Of a DNA stretch of 64,000 nucleotides, positions 37,792 through 49,239 are shown one piece after another. The notes under the pieces were generated by a model. That model was not told the origin of the DNA, ran no database searches, and saw only the letters and a list, made by a program, of their open reading frames with translations. Origin of the DNA: Rotaria socialis (Eukaryota > Rotifera > Eurotatoria > Philodinida > Philodinidae); the NCBI GenBank assembly GCA_905331475.1, contig CAJNYU010000369.1:110997-174996 (forward strand), in the 5' to 3' direction. Within the stretch, counting starts at the first letter, position 1, and every line of letters begins with the position of its first letter. The translations under genes were made by a program, and so were the position numbers.

Positions 37792-38982
37792 TCATTATCA
37801 ACAATAATAATGCTTTATTCATAATTCAATGCGAGAAATTTTTATTTCATACTATTATAAACAGGATTGATGAATATCATAGTACTTTACGTTTTCTCTG
37901 CACGAATACTGCATGATAGTAGTAAATCATGGACTATTACTTTATTAATATATGATCACTTATCACTAATCAAAGTTTCGATGATATAAACGTAGTAAAA
38001 ATGTCAAATGTTTGATTCACGATATGTAAATAATTTATTGAATAAAAAATGAATTTTGTTGATTTAATGTGCCGAATTAGTTAATATATTCGATAAGAAC
38101 ATCAAGAATCTCGAATTTTTTCATCAATGCTCTCAACATTAAAGAGAAACATAATTGAATTAATTACTTTTACATTTCTTAAGACGTATTCTTATACGAA
38201 AACGCTTTTAATAAATATAATTAAATCAGTAAGATTAGAAGAATGGACGTATCCAAAATTCAATTACACGAACTGATATCGTTAAGGCTGCCCCCTATAT
38301 CATCGTCAACTTTATTCTATTCGTTCATTGTTTTAATCAACAAACCTATTGTCTATTTTTCGACTATTTTATGAAAACTTCATATAAATAGATAACCAAT
38401 CAAACGAAGATCTTGGCATGACGATAAATTGAATTATATTAAGAGTTAGCTGATTTGTCTTATTCTCTTGAAAACACCATTTAACGGTTTTACTACATAG
38501 TGAGATATATTAGAACAACAAATATTTCTTCGTTGAATGAATTTTGGTTCACAGTCCAAGGCTCAACTTATCACTGTCAATGCCATCACTTATCGTGAAA
38601 GAATGCAAAGAAAAAAAAAGAAATACCAGAAAGGATCGATGTGTTTGGCAGTAGTGAGTGACGAGAATAGCGTTTTGTTATTATTAGTATTTTTCGTCTT
38701 CTTAGCTCAGTGGCTGAAGAGGAGAAAAAAGAGGAAAATAAGTAGATCGATGCATCGACTACAGGGAAGCGACAAGCTCGTTCTTCAATATAATGATGAA
38801 TAGTTTCTGGAAAGAAAAGAAAAAAATATATATTTAACGACTATGACATTATTCCTCTAGATATTTATACTGAGTGTTTACGAACAAATGTTGGCCCTTG
38901 AATATTTAAAAAAAAGGAAAGAAAGAAAAGGGTTCTTTTGTTAGGTTGTAAATTTATCTTATTTCTTTTTAGAAAAAATAAA

Positions 38983-39723
38983 ATGAGTGATTCATTAGAA
39001 ACATCAAGTGAAGATTCAACTTCTAATCATAATCAGTCAGATCATTTTGTACGTAGTCGTTGGTCTCATGTATTAGCACTTGCTGAACAACTTAGACACA
39101 ATACAGAAGTTCAGAAGAATGAACAACTACGACAATATGCATTTGATATTCCATTATCAGATGATCGACATACATCTTTAACTCATGTTGCTCATGTGAA
39201 ATCATTTGAAAATGCTCTTTTATTTGCTAAAACTGGCAATTTTAATTTGGATAATTTAAGTGAAAAATTTCTCGATTTAAAACGTACATTTAATCATATG
39301 CTTGAACTTAATAAAAATGATATATCACAAGTAGCATTAGCAACATCAATTACAAAAACAGCATTATTAATGATTTTACGTTCTATTGAATCTATTGTTG
39401 AAGTTATGACAAAAGGTACAAGAAAATTTCCAACATTAAATTCTCTTATATCACATATACGTTCACGTCAAAAAGAATTACCAATTCATGGTCGACTTCT
39501 TGTTGATTGGTATAGTGCTGCACAAGTTCTTGATTTACTGATCAATGATCCTGATTGGCTTGTACAACCACGAAAAGCACATTGGGCTATGAGAGTTTGC
39601 AATGAAACATTAACATGGGCACGAGGAGTATTTAATGAAAATTATCGTACGAAATCCAGTAGACGACCAATTTATGATCGTGAAGATAGTATCATTGGAT
39701 CAGAAACAAAGAATAAAGACTAA
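38983..39723 (+). CDS. unrecognised intronless 246-residue protein
   Basis: An uninterrupted ORF from an ATG at 38983 to TAA at 39723. The open frame extends upstream to 38938, but a TTCTTTTTAG acceptor lies 11 nt before the ATG, so MSDSLETSSEDSTS is the likely start. After a Ser-rich N-terminus the protein looks all-helical, with evenly spaced hydrophobics (WSHVLALAEQLRH, FENALLFAKTGNFNLDNL, ATSITKTALLMILRSIESIVEVM), a conserved-looking WYSAAQVLDLLINDPDWLVQP and WAMRVCNETLTWARGVF. No signal peptide or membrane span is evident. Codon use and residue pattern look genuinely coding. I do not recognise the family. The lack of introns is unusual here and shared only with dapF and the two ABM genes. 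Confidence 0.7.
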   Translation: MSDSLETSSEDSTSNHNQSDHFVRSRWSHVLALAEQLRHNTEVQKNEQLRQYAFDIPLSDDRHTSLTHVAHVKSFENALLFAKTGNFNLDNLSEKFLDLKRTFNHMLELNKNDISQVALATSITKTALLMILRSIESIVEVMTKGTRKFPTLNSLISHIRSRQKELPIHGRLLVDWYSAAQVLDLLINDPDWLVQPRKAHWAMRVCNETLTWARGVFNENYRTKSSRRPIYDREDSIIGSETKNKD

Positions 39724-39798
39724 TACAATTATGTGACTAAATCAATCGTAATATCAGACTTTAGTTATATGCATTCGTACTTGAAGAAAAAAAAAGAT

Positions 39799-40104
39799 TC
39801 ATTGATCCAGTTGTTTAAAAAAGAGAAAAAATATCTTTTTTTTCAAAATGAAACTTTTAAAAGAGTTTTTCATTGATGACTGATGTTTCTTTTTGAAAGA
39901 TTCTGCTTGTTCTAGTTGAAATTTCATCTTTTTATTTTTCTGTTTTACAGTATCAACATTCGATACAGGTAAAGATTGTTGTTCTGAACGATTGGTAACA
40001 TCACTTATTGGTAGTTCAGTTGTATCCATCAATCCAGCATTGATCTTTTCATTTGCTGGAATAAATGTGAAAGCATTTGTAAACACGATAACTGATGATG
40101 CCAT
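39799..40104 (-). CDS. small ORF, unrecognised, doubtful
   Basis: A 101-codon ATG-initiated minus-strand ORF. The middle is hydrophilic with a possible short helix (KMKFQLEQAESFKKKHQSSMK), and the C-terminus becomes Lys/Phe-rich, which looks like read-through into AT-rich DNA. It lies tail-to-tail with the unrecognised gene at 38983-39723. No family is recognised and I see no supporting splice signals. Confidence 0.25.
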   Translation of the reverse strand: MASSVIVFTNAFTFIPANEKINAGLMDTTELPISDVTNRSEQQSLPVSNVDTVKQKNKKMKFQLEQAESFKKKHQSSMKNSFKSFILKKKIFFLFFKQLDQ

Positions 40105-40177
40105 TTCGATTTCACGTATCAGACGTAGAATGAGTCACGATCTTTTGTTTTCAAATGAACATATCGAACATCAATAA

Positions 40178-40327
40178 AAATTATTTATTAAAAACAAGAA
40201 AGATTCTTGATGAAAAGTTTTTTGCAATTTTTCTAAGAGCAAAACCAATTGTAAAGCCTGTAATACCAATAGCAGCTAACGAGAGTGTGGATGTTAAAAT
40301 AAAGCGAACATTCGAAGGTAGAAGCTA
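40178..40327 (-). other. possible terminal exon encoding a membrane helix
   Basis: On the minus strand a TTTTGTTTTAG acceptor precedes an open frame reading LLPSNVRFILTSTL, then SLAAIGITGFTIGFALRKIAKNF, and ends at a TAA. The glycine-spaced hydrophobic stretch followed by a basic end looks like a real transmembrane helix. I could not find an upstream exon with a start codon, so this stays a candidate exon. Confidence 0.3.
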
Positions 40328-41063
40328 AAACAAAAAAATTAAATTTCATATCAATAACGCCTTGTTTAATTCATAAAATAGCTACTATTTATGAAGATAT
40401 TCCTAAAAGTAAAAGGCTTGGCAAGGCAGTTTTTCATATCCAAGAAATAAATAAAAGCAAATCTGTGATTTCTATGTTTACAACATTTGTTTTCTATCAA
40501 TCAGTTTCAAATAGATCGCCAATGTTAATTTAAGTCAAACTAATATTATTTTGTTATCGCAAAAAAGAAACTAATAATCAAAATTGAAACCTAAAAAAAT
40601 GACAAGTTTAACATAATAATAAATATTTCAATAATTCGTTTCTTTTATACGACTTTCTATTTTTTTTTTGAAAGTCAAAAAAGAATTCTGAAGTCAAACG
40701 AATAAAAAGAAACATTCATTTTGAATTCCAATACAGTATCTTTTTCTTTTTGCTTTGTCCTTTCTTTTTTTTTTTTCAAATGTCGATGACGATAAAATAA
40801 ATCATACTCTTGCAATACATAAGGAAATAAACAAATTCGTTAGCTCATTCTTCATTCTTTTTCGCTCATTGACATACTACTTGTATTTTTCAAGAGACAA
40901 TCTCTCTCGTACTCTCTTTCAACTCTCTCAAACAAACTTTTTTATTTGTTTTATTACCTGCCATGCTGTCGAAGTACTGCTGCTATTACTTTTTACAATT
41001 ATTACTGATCAAAAAGAAAATAATGATCACATTTTTTCTCCGATATAACATCGATTCGAATTA
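40328..41063. other. intergenic, no gene seen
   Basis: Low-complexity T-rich sequence (long T runs near 40660 and 40760) upstream of the SAM-domain gene. The 97-codon ORF at 40755 lies in that low-complexity stretch and has no protein character I trust. Confidence 0.45.
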
Positions 41064-44000
41064 ATGGCCAGTACAACACATACAGCTAAGCCAATAACTA
41101 TTGACTTTCGAAAATATAAGGTATACAAAAACTAAAAGAATTTTAATTAAAAAAAGTTTCATTAAGAGTGAACTTTTTTTTCTGTCACGAAGTTTCATAT
41201 CGCAGTGCTTGTTACAAACATGTACAGAAATATATCTGACGAACATAAAATTGGTCTGATCAAGTATTTGTTATCTAAAAGTCAGAATAAAAGAAAAATA
41301 AATTAGAAGTATTTATTCTCGGTTGCAATACAAGGAAGAAAATATTGAGCTCAATCTTTTTATTTCTTTTTTAAGGAAAAAGAAAATCGAAGACCTGAAG
41401 CATCGTTAAATGTTCAACACGTATCATCAAACTCAGGCTCAAGTGGCTCATTACCTAAAAGATATCAAAGTGTGTTTACTGATAGTACACCAATAACATC
41501 CTTTGGTATTAGAAACGATGATCATTATTCACGTTCACATTCTGTAAATAACAAAAATAGAATAATAGTTATTATTCATAAATATTCAATATTGATCTAA
41601 TTTCTATGTAGCCTCCAAATCGTACACAACCACAAATTCATCAACGACCGCTTAAATCTGTCAAAGAATTTCTTACTACACATTCAACCGCCGATCAACG
41701 AATGTAAATAAAGAGTTTCCTTAGCTTACTTTCTTCCACGCTTCTTTTTTTAAACGTAAATTATCATTTCAGAGACGATCGTCGGCGTTCATCTTCTCAA
41801 GTGATTTATTCAGACATGACCTTTTAAGTTATATGAATATTTATCTTTGTTTAGACAAATGGGTTTACTCGTTCTCAAGCAGAAGCAACTATACAAAATG
41901 TAAATGTGGCCTTGACAAAAACATTAAATAAATTACGGCCAGAACCGTCAAATACTGGTTCAACAAATATTCGTTCCACGTCAATTTATGTTGGACCATC
42001 ATCGACTCGACCAATAACGGCTCGTGTAACAACACATCAGAACACTGGTACAACAACAACAACGCCATCATCATCAAATTATTTTTATCAATTACCTGGA
42101 AGTACAAAAGGTCCACTACCGGCTGAGCTTATTACAAGACGACCAACTAGTTCCTTTGGAACCAATATATTGCCTAATAGTACATCACATAGTCGACTTT
42201 CAACGGGAACTGGAACTGGTTCACTTGTTCTACCACAATCAGCAACAATAAAAAGTGAAACAAAATTTAATGATAATGCAAACACTCGAATATCAACACC
42301 GTTACGTGCTCCAGCAAAAAGTGTTGATATAGGTTTACATCAGTTAGATGGATTCAATTTCGATAATGTTACATTGGATGAACATCAAGAAAAACTAAGA
42401 GTAACGAAAAATAAAAGCTGAGATTTATATGATTTTTTAAGGAATATAGTCTATTGTGTTTTTATTTATTAGGCAGGCAAAAATGAATTAAATCAACAGA
42501 CAATAACGAAAATAACTTCTCGTAAACAATCATCAGCTCCACGTGCACCAAGTGCTGATAGTCAACGAGCATTACCAGAAGTAAGTGTAAATCCACAAAT
42601 TCAAAGTTCTGTACAACAAAATACTGATCAATTACCATATGTTCATGAATCTATTCAAAACGGCATATTCAATCATCATATTCAAGTTGAACCAACAAAT
42701 ACAATGAAACGAACATCATCTTCATCAAAATCTCAACAAATTCTTGATGTTCAACCAACTATTATTGTTCATCGTCAACAACGATCGGCATCATCAGCAT
42801 CCAGGCCAAATTCAGCAGCAACTGCTATTCTTCCATCAACAATAAAGAATCCACTTAGTGAAGCTTACATAGACCGAGAGAATATCCGTTCACAAGTATT
42901 CATACCTGAAAGTACAAATAATAATAATGACAGTACATCAACACTTAAACAATATGACAATCAAAAAGAAACGAAGAAAAATACACAGAATTCATCGACA
43001 CCACCTCCACCTCCATCCCCATCTAATAAAGAATCAAATCGTCTATGGAAAAAACAACGAAATAAATATTCGACCAAAGCAAGTGCAGCAGCATTAGTTA
43101 CTCGAAAGAATGCACAAAATACTCGACCACCAGCTCGACTCAAAAACTATGAAGATGATTCTGATTCTGAAACAATTGCAACGGAAAGTCAGGGTAAAGA
43201 AGATGGTAAGTTAAAAGTGACAATACACACACATATACTTTGTATTGAACCATAGACAAAAACTTTTACTGGTTCAATAGCAAATCAATCTGTTTTTTTC
43301 TTTTTTCGATAAAATAGACATGACACGTCGTCATGGTAACCTACAGAGTGATCTCGGTAGTGATGCATGGTCTGATTTAACTAGTGAATTTAGCGATACC
43401 AAACTACGTAAACATCCAAATATTCGTACATCAACACCAAATATAACTCGATATAGTTCAAGTTTAAGTTCGAAAGAAGTCGGGCAAATAAGAAAACAAC
43501 TAACTGGTTTGTCGCAATAGACAATATTTTTCTTCTCTCTCTATTATTATTGTTATTGTTAGATCTTCAGATAATGTATAATGATTTATTAAAATTACTT
43601 GATGTTGATATTGAATCTGTGAGAAGTAGTATTAAATCAAGTACTTCTTCACAAGTTGAACGTAATGGACGAAAACATCGTTTTCGAAAAGTAATGCCTG
43701 TTATGTCGATGCCTCATTCGAATCCTGATATGAAGTAAAGAACTTCATGAAATTCTTTTCTTTTTTGACTAATGATATATTTATTCAGAGAGATTAATCA
43801 ACGTTTTACCAGAGTAGAATCTTCAATAGTAACATTGGCTGAATCTATAGCTAAATTATCTGCACAAATTCAGATGCAACGCGTTATTAAAGATGATGTT
43901 TACCATTTACGGCAAGAAGTAGCTGAACTTCGCCAACAAGTCTACCAACAATATCCTCGACAACAACAACAGCAACAACAACCTTCAACACCTGCTGGTG

Positions 44001-44490
44001 GGAGAACATCATCAATGTCAACAACATCTCAACAACAATCACGATTGATAACAGCTAATGCTCAACGTCTTACTACTACTAATAGAACAAATCCATTGAA
44101 TATATCTACATCTTATATGCCATCAACTTCAACAATATTGCGTTCGAATTCAATTATAGATCCAAGACAAGCACGAAAAATTGAACAGTAAAGAATAAAA
44201 TTCTTCTCGTTATTTGTCTGTCTTTTTTTAAATCATCGCAAACGGTTTATTCATTTAGATTTTTTGGTGCAGAAGCAATGCTTCGTTATTTTCTTAGTTT
44301 ATTAAATTATGAAGAATATGTTCCAGTCCTTGAACAAGAAAAGATTGTTTTTTATGAATTACCATATATCAGCGAAAGAAAATTACAAAGTCTTGGTATT
44401 CCATATGAATTTTGTACTAGAATTATCTATGAAGCACAACAATATTTCATTTCACTTTTAACACTAAAATCGAATGGAATCGATGTATAA
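41064..44490 (+). CDS. SAM-domain, coiled-coil protein of unknown role
   Basis: Ten exons in frame (41064-41120, 41376-41543, 41612-41703, 41773-41800, 41855-42400, 42473-43205, 43318-43506, 43563-43734, 43789-44187, 44259-44490) give 871 residues. The first 600 or so are low-complexity and rich in S, T, P, N and Q (SRPNSAATA, PPPPPSP). A conserved-looking block follows around GSDAWSDLTSEFSDTKLRKHPN and MYNDLLKLLDVDIESV. Next is a predicted coiled coil (REINQRFTRVESSIVTLAESI to LRQEVAELRQQV) and a polyQ run at about 43970. The C-terminus is a SAM-type helical domain (AMLRYFLSLLNYEEYVPVLE and KLQSLGIPYEFCTRIIYEAQQYF). SAM domains self-associate or bind partner SAMs. The layout suggests a cytoskeletal or scaffold protein. 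I do not recognise the family. Confidence 0.8.
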
Positions 44491-45319
44491 AGATAGTCAT
44501 AAACTTTTCAATAAATCATTTTTTTAATTAGCTTCTTTTAAAAAAATAAGCAAACAATTGTTAAATTTCATCGAAAATATATATTGATTTGAACAATTAT
44601 TCATGTTTTGGTTCAAATCCCTAGAGTACGCGTATTTCAAATTTCATTCGAAGCTTATTTTATGATGGTATCCTACTTGTTGATCATCTGTATTAGAGTT
44701 TATAAATGATATAATATCAATCGATCAAACGCGCTCATATTTTAGATACACGCAACGACATTACCTTAAAATAACACTGTTTAACCAGACAGAAGAGCAT
44801 GGTTACGTATGAGTTGAACCAAAGTTTGATGAAACACGCAATTACGATTTTTTATATCTAATAACTTGATTTACATCTTAAATCATTTCGCTAGCATTGC
44901 TAGATTTTATTTGAAAAATTTGATATCTCTTGTCTAGTAGTTGCCTAGCCGAGTTTGAATTTAAATGAAGCTCAGAAAATAGAGAACTGAAATTTCCCTA
45001 GGAGTAGATTTAATGTTAGATTAACTTTCAGATAAATGAAACATAAAAATACACATCCACAGTCATTCTATTCTGTAATCGAGATTTGAGATTGAAATTG
45101 TTTGTGGCGCACTTATACTTGATTGGCCAATCTCTTTTTGACGCTCGAAACAAAGACTAACAAACTGAAGCATCTCGTTTGTTCATCGACTTCGATACAT
45201 CGATACTTCACAGAGTGTTTATTTGCCTGGAAATTTAAAAAGTTGATTGTATTCAGTAGAATATAAAAGAACAGAAGAGACCTCTTTGGGCAAAGCGCCT
45301 ATTCATTTTAGATAATAAA
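44491..45319. other. intergenic upstream of Aurora kinase
   Basis: No gene. A TTTTAG acceptor-like site at 45307-45312 lies 8 nt before the Aurora start codon, so the tail of this region is probably a 5' UTR intron or trans-splice acceptor. Confidence 0.5.
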
Positions 45320-46998
45320 ATGAAATCATCATCGCATTCGACACTTCATAATCGAAATGTCGAAAATCGTCCAATACCTTCGTAAGAAAACGATTAGATT
45401 GAATTAATTAATATACATTTTTGTTGTTCTATCGAAAGGGAATACTTTTCGGGAAATGATTACAAAAAATACACTGATGAAAATCCTAAACAGTGTCAAG
45501 CATCTTCATCTCATAGTAATGCGGATTTAATTACTAATCATTTAAATGAAACAACAGCAGCAGTAAAAACAGCAAATGGAACACGACAGTAAGTTAATGT
45601 GCATGATATATTCTGATTTTTCATTGATCCTAATGTCATTCGGTATATTCATAATGGAAGTTTATCGAAAATCTATATCTGTGCATTCTATGTTCTAGAC
45701 ATCAATGGACAATAAATGATTTTGAAGTTGGAGCACCACTAGGTCGTGGACGTTTTGGTCATGTTTATTGTGTTCGTGAGAAAAAAAGCAAATATATTGT
45801 TGCATTAAAAGTAACTTTCTGGATATTAAATTTTCTTTTTATAAACATTAAATTGAATAGGCAATTATTAAAGATCAAATATCCACTCCTCGTTTAGCTA
45901 AACAGTTAATCAGCGAAATATCCATTCAAAGTCGTCTTAAGTAAAGAATGTTTCTTTTTGTTGTAATTTTATTTTACAAAAGAATGAAATAATTATATTA
46001 GACATCCAAATATTTTACGTCTTTATGGATTTTTTCATGATGATCAACGCATATTTTTATTACTTGAGTATGCACCTGGTGGTGAATTATATCGACGTAT
46101 GCAAAAAGAGAAAATTTTACGTGAAAGTGAAGCTGCTGGAGTAAGTTAGCTATTTTCTGAATATTAATCTTGTCTATTGAATTTTTCTTTTAGTATGTCT
46201 ATCAACTTTGTAATGCACTATCGTATCTTCATTCGAAGCAAATTATTCATCGGTTTGTAAAAAGTTAGTTCACGTATTTAAATAAAAAGTAATTTCTATT
46301 AGTGATATCAAACCAGAAAATATTCTTATCGGCGTTTATGGAATTCTTAAATTAGGTAATCTAAATTTGTTTTTTTTCCATTGAGAACCGGTTTTTATCT
46401 TTATATTTTTTGCAGCTGATTTTGGTTGGTCAGCCGAGAGAACTGAAACAAATAAGTAGGCTATTTTATATTCATAATGAAATATCTTGCTTAATACTTT
46501 TTTATGTAATTAGACGAACAACTCTATGCGGAACATTAGATTATTTAGCACCAGAAATGCTTAATGGAAGTGGTTATGATGAAAAAATCGATCTTTGGTG
46601 TTTAGGTGTATTTACTTATGAAATGGTTATTTGTTTGTTTTTCTTTGCTTCTATTTATTGAAATATTTTATTAGTAGATTGTTGGCAAACCTCCATTTGA
46701 TAGTCAAACTCAACAAGATACTATTAGACTGATTCGAACAAATGAATTATCCTTTCCACAAGCTGCATCAAATCATGCTCGAGATCTTATTAGTCAAGTA
46801 TAATCAGAGTTTCTTGTTTTGTTTAATAAATAGCAAATATATATTTAGCTTATTCGTCGTAATCCATCAGAGCGTATGCCGTTGAATGAAGTTATTCAAC
46901 ATCAATGGATTATTGAAAATGCCAATATGAAAGCGATTGATGAAAATTATGAAAAAATTAATAAATCAACATTAATGAATCATAAAAATGAGAATTAA
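45320..46998 (+). CDS. AURK: Aurora kinase
   Basis: Multi-exon gene with GT-AG introns of about 50-110 nt; the first exons are 45320-45381, 45439-45588, 45699-45810, 45861-45940 and 46002-46140. The product is about 350 residues: a short disordered N-terminus, then a kinase domain with the Gly loop GRGRFGHV, the ATP lysine in [18 protein letters not shown] (split by an intron after the first two bases of the Arg codon), ADFGWSAE, and the activation loop [14 protein letters not shown], whose Thr is the Aurora autophosphorylation site. DFGWS with [10 protein letters not shown] is diagnostic for Aurora. It should act in centrosome and spindle function or chromosomal passenger signalling in mitosis. 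The short N-terminus does not settle A versus B type. All catalytic residues are present and the gene looks intact. Confidence 0.95.
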
Positions 46999-47499
46999 TA
47001 TCTTTAAAACGATATTATCATTCTATTTATTTTTCTTATCACACTTTTTCCTTTCATGTTTAGGAAAATTTTCCTATTTTTTGAATATCTGTACTACAAC
47101 TAATTGATAAACATAGACCATGTAAAAAAACCCATTTGAAAATAATTTCTCTTTTTTTCTATGAAAAATATTCTTTCAATTTCAATTGATACGAAATAGA
47201 ACGTAGTAAAATGATTAATATTTCAAGTAGAAAAGAACAACGAGAGTGACATCGTATACTACTTGAGGGTGTGAGTGTCAGTAAAGAGACTAATTGTCTT
47301 CATCTTCTCACAACAACACGCACACCCCAATAAAAATTGATGCATTGAAACATATATTAACGCCATCTTTAATGTGAAATATAACAATTATGAAAAGGTT
47401 GTTGCATAGTTACTTGTTAAGATAGAAAAAAAAGAAACCGATTATTAATCGCAAGATTTGTTAAGTGACAAAAAGAAAAAAATAGTTTGATTGAAAAAT
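46999..47499. other. intergenic between Aurora kinase and FAM81-like genes
   Basis: Five hundred nucleotides with no gene: Aurora 3' UTR and the FAM81-like 5' flank, both on the plus strand. Confidence 0.5.
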
Positions 47500-48533
47500 A
47501 TGGACCAAGTTCAAGTTTTGTCAGCTGTTTGTAAAAAACTTAATAATGATATTGAAGCTTTAGCTAATCAAACATCAATTCGTGAATCTGCAATAGGAAA
47601 ATTAGATGCTAATCAACAAGCATATGATGAACAATTACGACAATTAAATATGGATCTTCAAATAAAATTATCCAAAAACGATAGTATCCAACAAAAATTA
47701 CAAGCAGACATCGAACAAATGTCACATGAACTTCGTGATGTTTTGAATAGTCAACAAGATACAAATCGATCAAATATTCAACGTTATCAAGAATTAAAAC
47801 TTGAAGTGAAAAACAAATTTTCTCAAATTGAAATTATTTTTAATTAAAATTTGTTTTAAAATAGATTTCAACATTAAGTCAACGTGTTGACCGAATATTT
47901 AGTGAACAACAAATTGTGTTACGTACATTTGAAACTGATACAGCACGTGCTTTATCAACAGCTGATTCACGTTCACGTGCATTTGTTGATGAACTTCGAA
48001 ATCAAATATTTCAAAGTAAAAGTCAAGAAGATAGCGAACGAGAACGAGCAGAACAAAAAATGAATCAGAAACTTGATGATATTAAACGATCATTAGAAAA
48101 ATATGTAAACAAATTTTGATTTAAATTCAGTTAAGTTTCATTGAATTTTCCTTTTTATAGGAACGATTGGATAAGAAAATTGATGATGCCATACATCAAT
48201 TTGAAAGAAAAACTGCAACACTAGAAGATCATTATAGACGAGCTATATCTGATTTAACTCGAAATAATGAAGTAAAACATACTTTTACCTTTTCAAAAGC
48301 TGTTTATTTTATTTTAGTCTGTCGAACAAACAGTTTATAAACGATTTGATGAAAAATATCAAAAGACAATGGCGAATTTAGAAAAAGTTAAAAAAGAAAT
48401 GCGAACTTGTTTTGAATCCCTCGAAGGCTCTGTGAAAACATTGCAACGTATTACTGATGGACGAATAAAAGTTACCGAAGAAAAATTAGATAAAGAAATC
48501 GAAAAACTACGAAGCATGATTGTTCTTATCTAA
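47500..48533 (+). CDS. FAM81-like coiled-coil protein
   Basis: Four exons (47500-47805, 47865-48104, 48161-48271, 48318-48533), all phase 0, give 290 residues. The protein is helical coiled coil almost from end to end. Its plan matches FAM81A/B: an N-terminal CKKLNNDIEALANQTSIRES segment, a central region with AFVDELRNQIFQSKSQEDSER, and a C-terminal FESLEGSVKTLQ...DGRIKVTEEKLDKEI block equivalent to the family's conserved ending. FAM81A is a postsynaptic-density protein in vertebrates and FAM81B is linked to ciliated cells; the role here is unknown. The N-terminus is shorter than in vertebrates. The ATG at 47500 was chosen over an in-frame TTG at 47491. Confidence 0.75.
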
Positions 48534-49239
48534 TAGCGATTCTCTCGATAGAAGATATGCGCATTCATATAATATATCTCTTTTCCTTGTAAATTTGTCT
48601 TGATTCATAGTAGATAAATTATAAAATATAAAGATCTGAGCATCGATGTCTTTGAAAAACAAAAATCTTAACTGATCATAAGAAACTAAAAGGGAATAGC
48701 AGAAGAATGTTACTGACTAATGCACCATGAAATTATCATAGCGAAAAATCATCGTATCTATCAAGGTCTTTTTATTTTATAATTTATAAACTTCAATCAA
48801 AATTATTTCTGTGTACACTCTATGGTTCGCTTTTTTCTTCTATATGAATGTTGTCTGCTGATTATTGTAGAAATTTATCGAAAAATCTAACAAAAACTGT
48901 ACATTTTAATGATGATGCACGTCGATTCATGTAATGGCTTATTTCTTTTTTCGCTTAAACTAGTTGTTATTTGAATTAAATTAAATTTTCAATGTTGTTT
49001 TCGTAATCATGTATATAAATGTAACCTTCAAGGTAATTGAGCTTAAAAATGGGGTAAGGAAATGTTTGTCGATGTAATAATTACAACAACACAAAAATGG
49101 CCTCGTTGATGTATAGAAGCCAAATTCATTTAGAAGGAAAATGCTGAAAATAAAACGTAGTTTTCTTACACTGAAATGCGAAGGAAAGTAAGACAAGTGA
49201 AAATAAAAATCCGTAAACAAAAAAGATAGTCAATTTTTT
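48534..49239. other. intergenic, no gene seen
   Basis: About 700 nt of AT-rich convergent 3' flank between the FAM81-like gene (+) and the EF-hand pseudogene (-). Confidence 0.5.

Larger units (their letters stand above)
33586..38982. other. gene-poor 5.4-kb region upstream of CADPS
   Basis: No gene I can support. Small ORFs at 34284-35540, 37285-37503 and 38537-38803 lack family character or splice context; the last has one hydrophobic stretch between basic clusters but reads as chance. Simple repeats are a GAC trinucleotide run at about 35479-35508 and a TTTTA run at about 37768-37791. Part of this will be the CADPS promoter. Confidence 0.45.

Noticed and set aside
38537..38803. 88-codon ORF with one hydrophobic stretch
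   Set aside because: Hydrophobic run between basic clusters derives from T-rich and A-rich DNA; no family, no splice context.
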